A stretch of 64,000 bases of DNA from Pseudomonas nitroreducens (GCF_014204515.1 NZ_JACHLI010000033.1:1-64000), one strand, 5' to 3'; numbered from the stretch's first letter, positions 8,590-17,911 are shown. The notes: generated by a model not told the origin, from the sequence alone. Program-made: numbers and translations.

Positions 8590-8694
8590 TAAACTTGAAA
8601 GTACCGCCGCACTAGACACCCAGGCATTTAAAATAAAAACCCGAGCAAATACAGGAACTGAAAAACAAGAAAAGCCCGCAACATCTTGCCTGAA

Positions 8695-8787
8695 CTGTGC
8701 AACTTTCTGCCAAAGGCAGGCCCCACCTGCTCTTCACAGAAGATTGACACTTAAACCAGCCAGCAGACATGGCAGAAAGTTGCACAG
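8695..8787. repeat. Perfect 18-bp inverted repeat, candidate activator-binding sites
   Basis: CTGTGCAACTTTCTGCCA at 8695-8712 is the exact reverse complement of TGGCAGAAAGTTGCACAG at 8770-8787; the two are 57 bp apart. They lie about 110-200 bp upstream of the hcp promoter candidate, where sigma-54 enhancer-binding proteins commonly bind. Each copy superficially resembles a -24/-12 promoter but with 9 instead of 10 bp between GG and GC, so a binding-site role fits better. Confidence 0.6.
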
Positions 8788-9162
8788 CCAAAACCTAAGA
8801 GCATTTATCGGAACGACTTTCGGACTTCTGCAAAAAAACGAATCCATTGCCGGACAGGCACCCTCACAGCGACTGGAAAAAACCGCCAACGCACCTTTGA
8901 AAATACCAGGACACCCATTCTAGAGACCTGCACGATGAATTTTACCTACCCGCAGCACCGTCTATCCGACTGAGCAAAACCCAGGAAGACAGACTCACAG
9001 GGAAATATCCTACATACCTAGACATTCAAAGAATGCACCATGAAAAGCCTGCGAACCTACAAGCCGCTTACTGACAAGTCTTAAAAAACAGCTGTCATTC
9101 CATAACGCCATTCAGACGTTTCTTATATTCAAGCTTCTGTCGTATCAGGGACGATCACAGGA

Positions 9163-10719
9163 ATGAGCCACTCCAGAAAACTTGCCGCGCATTTTGTCGA
9201 ACTCGCTGCTGCACCCATTACTTCTGGGGACTATGCAGGTGAGGACGTACGCTATTCCCCGGAATATGAAAGCCTGCAAGCGGAACTGGCCAGGGCATCG
9301 TCACTGCACGGCAATGGCCTCGTGGATTGGCAGAAGATCCTCGATGTCAGCGAGCAGATTCTCCGCACCCAATCCAAGGATCTGCGCGTTGCGGCCTGGA
9401 TGACCTGGGCGTTGCAGCAACGCGAATCCTTCGCTGGCTTGCAGGCCGGCATCGCCATGCTTCTGAAGCTTTGCCAGGAGCACTGGAACGAGGTTCATCC
9501 GCGCAAGGACAGGACTCGCGCCGCCGCGATCGCCTGGCTGGTTCCACGCCTGGAACCCCTGTTTGCCGAAAACCTGGCCATCAAGGATCAGTTGCCGCTC
9601 TTTCGCCAGTTGGCGGGCAACCTGCGAGCTCTGGACGAGTGTCTGACTGAGCGTCTGAGTGGCGATGCCCCGCTGATGCTGCCGCTGTGCCGGCGGCTGG
9701 ACGAAATGCTCCAGCGCGCCTCCCAGGGGCAACCTGAGCCCGGCTCGGTAGGCGCAGTGGTCGCCCAGGTGAAGCAGGCGGCCAGCAATCTGCTCGCCCC
9801 GGTCAGCGTCATCGACAACGAAAAGGACGCGCACAAGGCCTTGCGCACTCAGCAGGACAACGCCCGCCCGCTGTGCAACTGGTGGCTGCGCCAGAAGGCG
9901 ACGGACCTGCGAGCCCTGCGCCTGAACCGGACGCTGCTCTGGCTGCCCATCGACAGCCTTCCCGAACGCAACGCCGAGCAGACAACCGCCTTGCGCAGCC
10001 TGCCTGCGGACAAGCTGCGCTCCTACAGCGAGCGATTTGAACAAGGGCAGTACGCCGACCTGCTGGTCGACCTGGAAACCAGCCTGGCACGCGCCCCGTT
10101 CTGGTTCGACGGCCAGCGCCTGGCCTGGGAATGCCTGCAAGCTCTGCGTGCCGATCTGGCAATGCGCGAGGTGGAGATCCAGTTCGCGCTGTTCCTGCAA
10201 CGACTGCCCGGGGTCATCGACCTGAAATTCTTCGATGGCAATCCCTTCGCCGACCCAAGCACACGCGACTGGATCAGCGCCCACGTCCTGCCTCATATCC
10301 AGACGCCAGCGACACCGCGCGAAATCACCACCAGCAGCGATTCCGCGCCCTGGGAGCTGGCACTCGAAGAGTCGCTGTCCATGTTGCGCCACGAAGGGCT
10401 CAAGAGCGCCGTCCAGTTTCTCAAGCAGGGGCTGCAGAACTCGCAGGGCGGGCGAGAGCGCTTCTTCTGGCAACTGAGCATGGCGCGCCTCTGCCTGCAG
10501 GCGAAGAAGTACGAACTGGCCAGGACCCAACTGGAGTCCCTCGACGAACAATTGCAGGCATCAGCCCTGCATCTCTGGGAACCCGATCTCGCCCTCCAGG
10601 TACTGCACCTGCTGCATACCTGCTGCGAGCTGCTGCCGCAGAGCAACAGCGTGCGCGAACGCAAGGACGAGGTCTATCGCAGGCTGTGCCACCTCGATCT
10701 CGAAGTGGTGCTCGACTAG
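9163..10719 (+). CDS. tssA: T6SS baseplate/sheath-assembly protein TssA
   Basis: A 518-residue TssA (HsiA2/ImpA family), which helps prime the baseplate and organise tube-sheath polymerisation. The N-terminal ImpA domain is visible (SPEYESLQAELARASSLHG, VDWQKILDVSEQILRTQSKDLRVAAWM, LCQEHWNEVHPRKD), followed by a long helical middle and a C-terminal TPR-like part (ERFFWQLSMARLCLQAKKYELARTQL). It is the first gene of the main tss operon. The start ATG at 9163 is preceded by AGGGA and CAGGA. In P. aeruginosa the H2 cluster also begins with this gene. tssB follows after 35 bp. Confidence 0.93.
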   Translation: MSHSRKLAAHFVELAAAPITSGDYAGEDVRYSPEYESLQAELARASSLHGNGLVDWQKILDVSEQILRTQSKDLRVAAWMTWALQQRESFAGLQAGIAMLLKLCQEHWNEVHPRKDRTRAAAIAWLVPRLEPLFAENLAIKDQLPLFRQLAGNLRALDECLTERLSGDAPLMLPLCRRLDEMLQRASQGQPEPGSVGAVVAQVKQAASNLLAPVSVIDNEKDAHKALRTQQDNARPLCNWWLRQKATDLRALRLNRTLLWLPIDSLPERNAEQTTALRSLPADKLRSYSERFEQGQYADLLVDLETSLARAPFWFDGQRLAWECLQALRADLAMREVEIQFALFLQRLPGVIDLKFFDGNPFADPSTRDWISAHVLPHIQTPATPREITTSSDSAPWELALEESLSMLRHEGLKSAVQFLKQGLQNSQGGRERFFWQLSMARLCLQAKKYELARTQLESLDEQLQASALHLWEPDLALQVLHLLHTCCELLPQSNSVRERKDEVYRRLCHLDLEVVLD

Positions 10720-10754
10720 GCCTTCGGGCCGCTAAATGCAAAGGAGAAAAGGCC

Positions 10755-11255
10755 ATGGCCAAAGAAGGCTCGGTAGCCCCCAAGGAACGCATCAACATCA
10801 CCTTCAAGCCCGCTACCGGCAACGCTCAGGAAGAGATCGAGCTGCCCCTGAAGATGCTCGTTCTGGGTGATTTCACCCAGCGCGCCGACGAGCGCAAGGT
10901 CGAGGATCGCGCACCTGTCGGCATCGACAAGAACAACTTCGACGAGGTCCTGGCCAAGCAGGAACTGGGGCTGACGCTCAACGTTCCCAACCGCCTGCAG
11001 GACGCAGACGGGCAGGAAGAGCTGGGCGTTTCCCTGAAGATCAATTCGATGAAGGACTTCAACCCCGCCAGCCTGGTCGACCAGGTGCCGGAGCTGAAGA
11101 AGCTGATGGAGCTGCGTGATGCGCTCGTCGCGCTGAAAGGCCCACTGGGCAACGCCCCGGCTTTCCGCAAAGCCATTGAAAGCGTGCTTGCCGATGACGA
11201 CTCGCGCGAGCGCGTCCTGGGCGAGCTGGGCCTCAACAACAAGCAGGACGCCTGA
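10755..11255 (+). CDS. tssB: T6SS contractile sheath small subunit TssB
   Basis: A 166-residue TssB (VipA/HsiB2). It pairs with TssC to build the contractile sheath around the Hcp tube. The start MAKEGSVAPKERINITFKP follows a strong AAGGAG at 10741-10746, and the body shows the family blocks LPLKMLVLGDF and RAPVGIDKNNFDEVLAKQ. The same reading frame is open upstream, but those codons overlap tssA in another frame and are not coding. tssC follows after 27 bp. Confidence 0.96.
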   Translation: MAKEGSVAPKERINITFKPATGNAQEEIELPLKMLVLGDFTQRADERKVEDRAPVGIDKNNFDEVLAKQELGLTLNVPNRLQDADGQEELGVSLKINSMKDFNPASLVDQVPELKKLMELRDALVALKGPLGNAPAFRKAIESVLADDDSRERVLGELGLNNKQDA

Positions 11256-11282
11256 GCCAGGAACTGAAAAGGAAGACAACAC

Positions 11283-12758
11283 ATGAGCAAACGCGCAGTA
11301 CAGGAAAGCACCGGGGCCGACGTCGAGTACGGCATTCTCGACCGCATTATCGCCGAGACCAGCCTGACTCCCGATGACGAAGCCTATGGCATTGCCAAGC
11401 GTGGCGTATCGGCCTTCATCGAAGAGCTGCTGAAGCCGCAGAACCAGGGCGAGCAGGTCAAGAAGGCACTGGTCGACCGCATGATCGCGGAAATCGACGG
11501 CAAGCTCAGCCAGCAGATGGACGAAATTCTCCACCACGCCGAATTCCAGGCCCTGGAATCCTCCTGGCGCGGCCTCAAGCTGCTGATCGATCGCACCAAC
11601 TTCCGCGAGAACATCAAGGTCGAGATTCTCAACGTCTCCAAGCAGGACCTGCTGGATGACTTCGAGGACTCCCCGGAAGTTGTCCAGTCCGGCCTCTACA
11701 AGCACATCTACACGGCCGAGTACGGCCAGTTCGGCGGCCAGCCGGTGGGCGCCATCATCGCCAACTACTTCTTCTCGCCCAGTGCTCCGGACGTGAAGAC
11801 CATGCAGTACGTGGCCAGCGTTTCCAGCATGTCCCACGCCCCCTTCATCTCCGCCGCCGGCCCGAAATTCTTCGGCCTGGACAGCTTCACCGGCCTGCCC
11901 GATCTCAAGGACCTCAAGGACCATTTCGAAGGCCCGCAATTCGCCAAGTGGCAGAGCTTCCGCGAACAGGAAGACTCCCGCTACGTCGGCCTGACCGTAC
12001 CGCGCTTCCTCCTGCGCAATCCGTACGATCCCGAAGACAACCCGGTGAAGAGCTTCGTCTACAAGGAAAACGTCGCCAACGACCACGAGCACTACCTGTG
12101 GGGCAACACCGCGTTCACCTTCGCCTCCAAGCTGACCGACTCGTTCGCCAAGTTCCGCTGGTGCCCGAACATCATCGGCCCGCAGAGCGGCGGCGCAGTG
12201 GAAGACCTGCCCCTGCACCACTTCGAGAGCATGGGCGAGATCGAGACCAAGATCCCGACCGAGGTCCTGGTCTCCGATCGCCGCGAGTATGAGCTGGCCG
12301 AGGAAGGCTTCATCTCCCTGACCATGCGCAAAGGCAGCGACAACGCTGCCTTCTTCTCCGCCAACTCGGTGCAGAAGCCCAAGTTCTTCGGCATCAGCGA
12401 AGAGGGCAAGACCGCGGAGCTGAACTACAAGCTCGGCACCCAGTTGCCCTACCTGTTCATCGTCAACCGCCTGGCCCACTACCTCAAGGTGCTGCAGCGC
12501 GAGCAGATCGGCTCGTGGAAGGAGCGCACCGACCTCGAACTGGAACTCAACAAGTGGATTCGCCAGTACGTGGCTGACCAGGAGAACCCCAGCGCCGAAG
12601 TACGCGGCCGCCGTCCGCTGCGTGCAGCGCAGGTTCTGGTCAGCGATGTCGAGGGCGAGCCGGGCTGGTACCGCGTGACCCTCAGTGTGCGCCCGCACTT
12701 CAAGTACATGGGTGCGGACTTCACGCTGTCGCTGGTCGGCAAGCTCGACAAGGAATGA
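11283..12758 (+). CDS. tssC: T6SS contractile sheath large subunit TssC
   Basis: A 491-residue TssC (VipB/HsiC2), the large sheath subunit whose contraction pushes out the tube and which ClpV recycles. Family landmarks are LESSWRGLKLLIDRTNFRENI, QPVGAIIANYFF, LRNPYD, the HYLWGN stretch, and the C-terminal block GWYRVTLSVRPHFKYMGADF. Length is normal for the family. It sits between tssB and tssE as in other H2-type clusters, with a 14-bp gap to tssE. Confidence 0.97.
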   Translation: MSKRAVQESTGADVEYGILDRIIAETSLTPDDEAYGIAKRGVSAFIEELLKPQNQGEQVKKALVDRMIAEIDGKLSQQMDEILHHAEFQALESSWRGLKLLIDRTNFRENIKVEILNVSKQDLLDDFEDSPEVVQSGLYKHIYTAEYGQFGGQPVGAIIANYFFSPSAPDVKTMQYVASVSSMSHAPFISAAGPKFFGLDSFTGLPDLKDLKDHFEGPQFAKWQSFREQEDSRYVGLTVPRFLLRNPYDPEDNPVKSFVYKENVANDHEHYLWGNTAFTFASKLTDSFAKFRWCPNIIGPQSGGAVEDLPLHHFESMGEIETKIPTEVLVSDRREYELAEEGFISLTMRKGSDNAAFFSANSVQKPKFFGISEEGKTAELNYKLGTQLPYLFIVNRLAHYLKVLQREQIGSWKERTDLELELNKWIRQYVADQENPSAEVRGRRPLRAAQVLVSDVEGEPGWYRVTLSVRPHFKYMGADFTLSLVGKLDKE

Positions 12759-12772
12759 GCAGGGGCTGAGCG

Positions 12773-13180
12773 ATGAAAGGATACGGCAGTCTGTTCGAGC
12801 GCCTGGGCGGCGACGCCGCCGAGCGTTCCGGCTGGAGCCCGGAGGTGGCCGCCATGGCCTCGGTGGCTGCCCATCTGGCCAAGATGCTCAGCACCCGTGC
12901 GGGCAGCGTGCAGACGCTGCCCGACTACGGGTTGCCCGACCTGAACGACATGCGCCTGAGCCTGCATGACTCGCTGAATCAGGCACGCACGGCCATCGAG
13001 CGCTTCATCGAAGCGTTCGAGCCACGCCTATCCGCAGTTCGCGTTCTATCCCTGCCACGCGGTCACGATCCGCTGAATCTGGCCTTCACCATCGAAGGCA
13101 TGCTCGAAGTCGAAGGACTCCGCCGCCAGGTCAGTTTCTCCGCCAGCCTGGATGGCAGCGGACAAGTCAAGGTCCAGTAA
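12773..13180 (+). CDS. tssE: T6SS baseplate protein TssE (gp25-like)
   Basis: A 135-residue baseplate wedge protein of the gp25/TssE family (HsiF2 position). It opens MKGYGSLFERLGG and shows the family segment LPDYGLPDLNDMRLS, then a C-terminal strand region (PLNLAFTIEGMLEVEGLRRQVSF). It follows tssC after 14 bp. In P. aeruginosa the next gene would be tssF, but here a PAAR effector and a lipoprotein gene are inserted after a 10-bp gap. Confidence 0.93.
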   Translation: MKGYGSLFERLGGDAAERSGWSPEVAAMASVAAHLAKMLSTRAGSVQTLPDYGLPDLNDMRLSLHDSLNQARTAIERFIEAFEPRLSAVRVLSLPRGHDPLNLAFTIEGMLEVEGLRRQVSFSASLDGSGQVKVQ

Positions 13181-13190
13181 GGAGCGTCAC

Positions 13191-14639
13191 ATGTCTGGAA
13201 AACCCGCCGCCCGCCTCACCGACCCGACAGCCTGCCCAGTGCCCGGCCACGGCATCAACCCGATTGCCGTCGGCTCGCCCAACGTGCTGTTTGACGGCCT
13301 GCCCGCCGCACGCCAGGGCGACCCGTCCGCCTGCGGCGGCGCCATGGTCGGCAACGTGATTTCCAACGTGCTGATCAATGGCATGCCGGCGGCCACGGTG
13401 GGGACCATCGGCAGCCATGGGAACGTGGTGGTGAGTGGATCGGGGACGGTGGTGATCGGAACGTCGCATTCGCCAGCGGCGTTCAGCGGCATTTCCCCTC
13501 TTGCGATAGCGGCGGCTGCGACGCTCGCAGACGCACTGATCCCCGCGGCCAAGGCTGCCCAGGGCAAGGAAGAAAGCCTGGATTACAGGATCAGACTCAA
13601 GCGCGGTGGCAATCGGGTACTCACCCCTCTGGCGATTCTCGACTTCGATGAAATCGACTCGGGGGGCACCAGGAATCAGGAGGGCATCGACTTCGTCATC
13701 ATCAATCGTGCGGAAGCTGCTGACACGCTGACGCTCGAAGTGCTGGACGGCACCTCGCTGCTCTACTCCGAGCAGAATACTGCAGCAATGCTCCCCCAAG
13801 GCGAACATCCGTGGCAGTGGGACGGCTACAGCTCCGCCGGCGTGCTGGACACGAAGATCCTGAAGAGCCAGTCCCTGGTTATTCGGCTGACCGCGACGAA
13901 GAGCGGTCAGCAGCAGATCGACGAACTCAAGCTCAGTAACAAGGCAGAGCAAGCTGACTGGGTCGATTCACGTTTCGACCGCAACTCATCGAAGGCAGAG
14001 GTTACTGTCCGGCCTGGCTTTTCCGACGGCGGCGCCAAGGGTAGCCATCCGAAGCTGAGCGCAAAATCGTTCGAAGAACTCAAGGCAATGGCCAAGCTAG
14101 GTATCGAGCGCTACTGGTCCAGAAACAACCAGCGTGGCAATGGTGTGGACCTTCCGGTGACGACCGCTTGCGGCTCCGTCGAGATATCAGTGGTCGCCGA
14201 AGTGAATGCCAAGCCATCCGCCAAGGACTTTCCGCTGATTGAACTACTGCATGCGGACTTCGGACGCTCCACCAGCTTTGCGATGTTCAAGAAGATCTAT
14301 CACAACGTCGGCTACTGGACGGCGCTGGGATGGCCGGCAACTTACGCTGATGAGGATTTCATTCATACCAGCGCCCATGAATTCGGCCACCTGGTACTCA
14401 ACGAGTATGGCGATGGCGGCCTGATTCCCAACTACTCCTGGAGCCACAAGAGCAGTTCGACCGTTCTTACGCAGTCTCCGCTGAAAAACCATCCTCTCCC
14501 CCCAGCGGGGGAAATCGATCTTATGCACTACCACTCCAACTCCCCGAACAACTGGACCGACTTCTGGGCCCGGTCCATCGCCTCTGAGCAGGACGTCAAA
14601 GGCCTCATCTGGCTGAGCAGGGTGCAATTCAATGACTAG
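13191..14639 (+). CDS. PAAR-domain T6SS effector with C-terminal zinc metallopeptidase domain
   Basis: A 482-residue specialised PAAR protein. Residues 1-95 form the PAAR tip (ARLTDPTACPVPGHG, GLPAARQGDPSACGG, INGMPAATVG), which sharpens the VgrG spike. A middle part resembles a FlgD-type Ig fold (HPWQWDGYSSAGVLD). The C-terminal domain has HEFGH (396-400), a textbook HExxH zinc site, and DLMHYH (443-448), which resembles a Met-turn. A comparable HExxH toxin domain is known at the C-terminus of P. aeruginosa VgrG2b, acting in the periplasm. I start it at MSGKPAAR (13191); an upstream ATG at 13152 overlaps tssE and adds non-family sequence. A lipoprotein gene overlaps its stop by 8 nt and is the likely immunity gene. 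Confidence 0.85.
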   Translation: MSGKPAARLTDPTACPVPGHGINPIAVGSPNVLFDGLPAARQGDPSACGGAMVGNVISNVLINGMPAATVGTIGSHGNVVVSGSGTVVIGTSHSPAAFSGISPLAIAAAATLADALIPAAKAAQGKEESLDYRIRLKRGGNRVLTPLAILDFDEIDSGGTRNQEGIDFVIINRAEAADTLTLEVLDGTSLLYSEQNTAAMLPQGEHPWQWDGYSSAGVLDTKILKSQSLVIRLTATKSGQQQIDELKLSNKAEQADWVDSRFDRNSSKAEVTVRPGFSDGGAKGSHPKLSAKSFEELKAMAKLGIERYWSRNNQRGNGVDLPVTTACGSVEISVVAEVNAKPSAKDFPLIELLHADFGRSTSFAMFKKIYHNVGYWTALGWPATYADEDFIHTSAHEFGHLVLNEYGDGGLIPNYSWSHKSSSTVLTQSPLKNHPLPPAGEIDLMHYHSNSPNNWTDFWARSIASEQDVKGLIWLSRVQFND

Positions 14640-15018
14640 GTTCCTGCCACTGATTTTCCTGGTCGTCCTCACGGGCTGCACAGCTCAATCCCGGTACGGC
14701 TTCGTAGTGGACTGGCAGAACGTCTGCAGTTACCCGGTCGAAGTGTCGGCCCAGGCATTTACAAACGCCGACGGCGATACACAACGCAAGCAGAGTCTGC
14801 GTATTGGCGAAAGCACCCAGGTGCTGTCGATCGTCTCGCTCAATCAAGACCTCACCAACAGCATTCCAGATGACTACTCGTTGGACCTCGCGGGCAATGG
14901 ACGCACGCTGCACCTGGACAAGTCAGGGCTGCTCGAGTCCCTGAAACGACTACCCCCCAGACAGCAGGGTAATGCCATCCAGCGCTGGGCACTGAACGAC
15001 GGCTCCGTCTGCCCATAA
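14632..15018 (+). CDS. Small lipoprotein, candidate immunity protein for the PAAR-metallopeptidase
   Basis: A 128-residue protein with a lipoprotein signal: hydrophobic segment FLPLIFLVVLTGC with lipobox LTGC and lipidated Cys16, so it would be anchored in the periplasm. The rest shows no domain I recognise; two further Cys residues (C33 and C127) may pair. Its ATG lies 8 nt before the end of the upstream effector, the usual arrangement for effector and immunity genes, and a periplasmic location fits an enzyme delivered to the periplasm. The function is inferred from position and localisation only. A 120-bp gap separates it from tssF. Confidence 0.72.
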   Translation: MTRFLPLIFLVVLTGCTAQSRYGFVVDWQNVCSYPVEVSAQAFTNADGDTQRKQSLRIGESTQVLSIVSLNQDLTNSIPDDYSLDLAGNGRTLHLDKSGLLESLKRLPPRQQGNAIQRWALNDGSVCP

Positions 15019-15138
15019 AGACAAAGTTCTGAAGCACCAATCCCGAAGGCAAGACCAGCCTCCGGAACTGGCGGGAAGCCAGGCGCGCAAATCGCCCCGA
15101 GCGGCCTTGCGGCGCGCCAGCAAGGATGAGTACCCAAC

Positions 15139-16926
15139 ATGTCATTCAACCACTACTACCAGAGCGAGCTCACCGCCCTGCGCCAACTGGGACGCCGCTT
15201 TTCAGAGCGCAGCCCGGCGCTGGCGCCGTTCCTCGCCCAGGCGGGGCGCGACCCGGATGTCGAACGCCTGCTCGAAGGCTTCGCTTTCCTCACCGGGCGC
15301 TTACGGCAGAAGCTCGATGATGAGCTGCCCGAGCTGACCCACTCGCTGATGCACCTGCTGTGGCCGAACTACATGCGGCCGCTGCCGGCATTCAGCATTC
15401 TGCAGTTCGACCCACAGGCCAGCGCCGGTCCGGCCCTGCAGGTACCGCGCGACACACCGGTGGAAAGCAAGCCGGTCGAGGAGATCAGCTGTCGCTTCCG
15501 CACCTGCTTCCCCACCGAGGTCACTGCGCTGCAAACAGCCGGCGTGAACTATTCGGTCAAGGGTGAAGGCGCCATCCTCAGCCTGCGCCTGGAGATGAGC
15601 TGCCCCGGCCACCTGGGTGAGCTGGACCTCAAGCGTCTGCGTCTGCACCTGGCCGGCGAGCGCTACATCAGCCAGATGCTCTATCTGTGCCTGCTGAACA
15701 ACCTCGACCATATCGAACTGGTACCGCTCAACGAGCAGCAGCAACCTCTGCTCGATGCCTACGATCGTCCGCTGAGCTTCCGCCTGCCCGGCGATCGCGT
15801 GCAGCCGGTGGGTTTCGCCGAAGACGAGGCGATGATCCCCTACCCGCTCAACACCTTCCGCGGCTATCGCTTCCTGCAGGAGTATTTCGCGTTCCAGGAC
15901 AAGTTCCTGTTCGTCGACCTGCTCGGCCTGGATCGGTTGAACGCGTTGAGCGAGGCGCAGTTCAAGGAAACCCGCGCCCTGGAAATCCGCTTCGATATCC
16001 ATCGCAGCGGCATCCAGCGCCTGCGTCCGACGCTGGACAACCTGAAGTTGCACTGCACTCCCATCGTCAATCTGTTCAAGCACGATGCGCTGCCCATTCG
16101 CCTGGACGGCAAGCAGGATGAATACCTGTTGCTGCCGGCCGAGCTGGATGCCCAGCACTGCGGCGTGTTCGCCGTGGACAACGTCACCGGCTGGAGTCCC
16201 GGCGGCACCGGGCACCAGGACTACGTGCTTTTCGAATCCTTCGAGCACGACGCCAGCTTCGACGTGCCCTCAGCCCGGCCGCACTACAGCGTGCGCCAGC
16301 GCACTTCGCTGCTGCACGAGGGGCTGGATACCTACCTGAGCTTCGGCATCCGCGACCAGGAGTCCCACGAGACGCTCTCCATCGAGCTCACCTGTACCAA
16401 CCAGAACCTGCCACGCCGGCTGAAGCTGGGCGACATCTGCCTGCCCAGCGACGAAACGCCGGACTCGCTGCGCTTTCGCAACATCACGCCGGTCACGCCC
16501 AGCTACGCACCGCCGCTCAACCGCGACTTCCTGTGGAAGCTAATCAGCAACATGTCGCTGAACTACCTGTCGCTGGCCAACGTCGAGGCACTCAAGGTGA
16601 TCCTCGAAACCTACGACCTGCCGCGCTACTACGACCAGCACGCCGAGAAGGTCAGCAAGCGACTGCTCGGCGGCCTCAGGTCGATCAACCACCAGCATGT
16701 CGACCGCCTGCATCGTGGCTTGCCGGTGCGCGGGTTGCGCAGCGAGCTGACGGTGGACCCCGAGGGCTACATCTGCGACGGCGACCTGTTCGTCTTCGCC
16801 TCGGTCCTCAATGAGTTTTTCGCGCTCTACGCCAGCCTCAACTCGTACCACGAGCTGAGGGTCAAAAGCACACAGGGAGAGGTGTACCAATGGACGCCGC
16901 GTATGGGACAGCAACCCCTGCTCTGA
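15139..16926 (+). CDS. tssF: T6SS baseplate protein TssF
   Basis: A 595-residue TssF (VasA/ImpG, HsiG2 position), a core wedge component of the baseplate. The N-terminus MSFNHYYQSELTALRQLGRRF is typical, as are LTHSLMHLLWPNYMRPLPAF and the C-terminal block RGLRSELTVDPEGYICDGDLFVFASVLNEFFALYASLNSYHEL. An AAGGA lies upstream at 15121-15125. Its 3' end overlaps tssG by 37 nt, so the two partners are translated in a coupled way. Confidence 0.96.
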   Translation: MSFNHYYQSELTALRQLGRRFSERSPALAPFLAQAGRDPDVERLLEGFAFLTGRLRQKLDDELPELTHSLMHLLWPNYMRPLPAFSILQFDPQASAGPALQVPRDTPVESKPVEEISCRFRTCFPTEVTALQTAGVNYSVKGEGAILSLRLEMSCPGHLGELDLKRLRLHLAGERYISQMLYLCLLNNLDHIELVPLNEQQQPLLDAYDRPLSFRLPGDRVQPVGFAEDEAMIPYPLNTFRGYRFLQEYFAFQDKFLFVDLLGLDRLNALSEAQFKETRALEIRFDIHRSGIQRLRPTLDNLKLHCTPIVNLFKHDALPIRLDGKQDEYLLLPAELDAQHCGVFAVDNVTGWSPGGTGHQDYVLFESFEHDASFDVPSARPHYSVRQRTSLLHEGLDTYLSFGIRDQESHETLSIELTCTNQNLPRRLKLGDICLPSDETPDSLRFRNITPVTPSYAPPLNRDFLWKLISNMSLNYLSLANVEALKVILETYDLPRYYDQHAEKVSKRLLGGLRSINHQHVDRLHRGLPVRGLRSELTVDPEGYICDGDLFVFASVLNEFFALYASLNSYHELRVKSTQGEVYQWTPRMGQQPLL

Positions 16927-17897
16927 GCCGGCTGCGCCGGAACATCCGCGAGTACTCGCTGTTCCAGGCGGTGCAACTGGTCATCGAACGTCTGCGCGAC
17001 ACTGACTCCCAGGAAGACGAAGAAGCGCTCTACGACCGTCTCGAATTCCAGGCGAACCCGAGCCTCGGCTTCCCGGGCAGCGACATCCAGAGCGTGCAGT
17101 TCTTCGAGGAGAACGGCGTCAAGCGCGCGCGCCTGCGCATCAACCTGGTCAGCCTGTTCGGCTCCGGTTCGCCGCTGCCCGCCTTCTATGGCGAGCAGGC
17201 CTTGGGCGACAGCGAAGACGGCAACCCGACGCGGGACTTCCTCGACCTCTTCCACCACCGGCTGCAACGCCTGCTCCTGCCGATCTGGCAGAAGTACCGT
17301 TATCACGCACGCTTCCAGGGTGGCGCCATCGACGCCCTGTCACACCGACTGTTTGCCCTCATCGGCCTTGGCGGCAACGAACTGCGCCAGGCCCAGGAAC
17401 TGAACTGGAAGCGCCTGCTGCCCTACCTGGGCCTGCTCAGCCTGCGCGCCCACTCGGCGGCGCTGATCGAAGCCGTACTGCGTTACTACTTCAAGCACGC
17501 CGACCTGTTCATCGAGCAGTGCCTGGAGCGCCAGGTGGAAATCCTGAACGAACAGCGCAACCGCCTGGGCCTGGCCAACAGCCGGCTCGGCGAAGACCTG
17601 GTGCTGGGCGAGTACGTGCGCGACAGCAGCGGCAAGTTCCGCGTGCATATCCGCGAACTCGACTGGGAACGCTTTCACGAATTTCTGCCCATCGGCACCG
17701 GCTACCAGCCGCTCTGCGCGCTGGTGCGCTTCACCCTGCGCGATCCGCTGGACTACGACCTGCGCCTGGAGCTGCGCCATGACGCCATCCGCGAACTGCG
17801 CATTGGCGCCGACAACCCCTGCCGCCTTGGCTGGACCAGTTGGCTCGGTCGCGAGTACGCCGACGGCATCGTCACCCTTGGCAGCCGAATTCATTAA
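16890..17897 (+). CDS. tssG: T6SS baseplate protein TssG
   Basis: A 335-residue TssG (VasB/ImpH, HsiH2 position), which forms the baseplate wedge with TssF, TssE and TssK. Landmarks are NIREYSLFQAVQLVIERLR, the NPSLGFPGSDIQSV block, LFGSGSPLPAFYGEQ and the LFHHRLQRLLLPIWQKYRY segment, all usual for the family. The start at 16890 lies inside tssF and is the only ATG that gives the normal N-terminus. clpV follows after 14 bp. Confidence 0.95.
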   Translation: MDAAYGTATPALSRLRRNIREYSLFQAVQLVIERLRDTDSQEDEEALYDRLEFQANPSLGFPGSDIQSVQFFEENGVKRARLRINLVSLFGSGSPLPAFYGEQALGDSEDGNPTRDFLDLFHHRLQRLLLPIWQKYRYHARFQGGAIDALSHRLFALIGLGGNELRQAQELNWKRLLPYLGLLSLRAHSAALIEAVLRYYFKHADLFIEQCLERQVEILNEQRNRLGLANSRLGEDLVLGEYVRDSSGKFRVHIRELDWERFHEFLPIGTGYQPLCALVRFTLRDPLDYDLRLELRHDAIRELRIGADNPCRLGWTSWLGREYADGIVTLGSRIH

Positions 17898-17911
17898 GGA
17901 ACGATGAATCC

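Larger units (their letters stand above)
8507..9162. promoter_or_regulatory. Divergent control region between hcp and tssA
   Basis: This 656-bp gap without a convincing gene is distinctly AT-richer than its flanks. It contains a sigma-54-like promoter facing hcp (8574-8589), an 18-bp perfect inverted repeat (8695-8712 and 8770-8787), and a weak GG-N10-GC match facing tssA at 8856-8871 (AGGCAC...AGCG). The H2-type cluster encodes its own sigma-54 activator at 20505-22013, so both units are likely driven from here by RpoN. No other signal for tssA was convincing. Confidence 0.55.

Noticed and set aside
8770..8784. TGGCAGAAAGTTGCA as a sigma-54 promoter facing tssA, with its mirror copy facing left
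   Set aside because: Spacing between GG and GC is 9 bp rather than 10, which sigma-54 does not tolerate well. It is reported as an inverted repeat instead.
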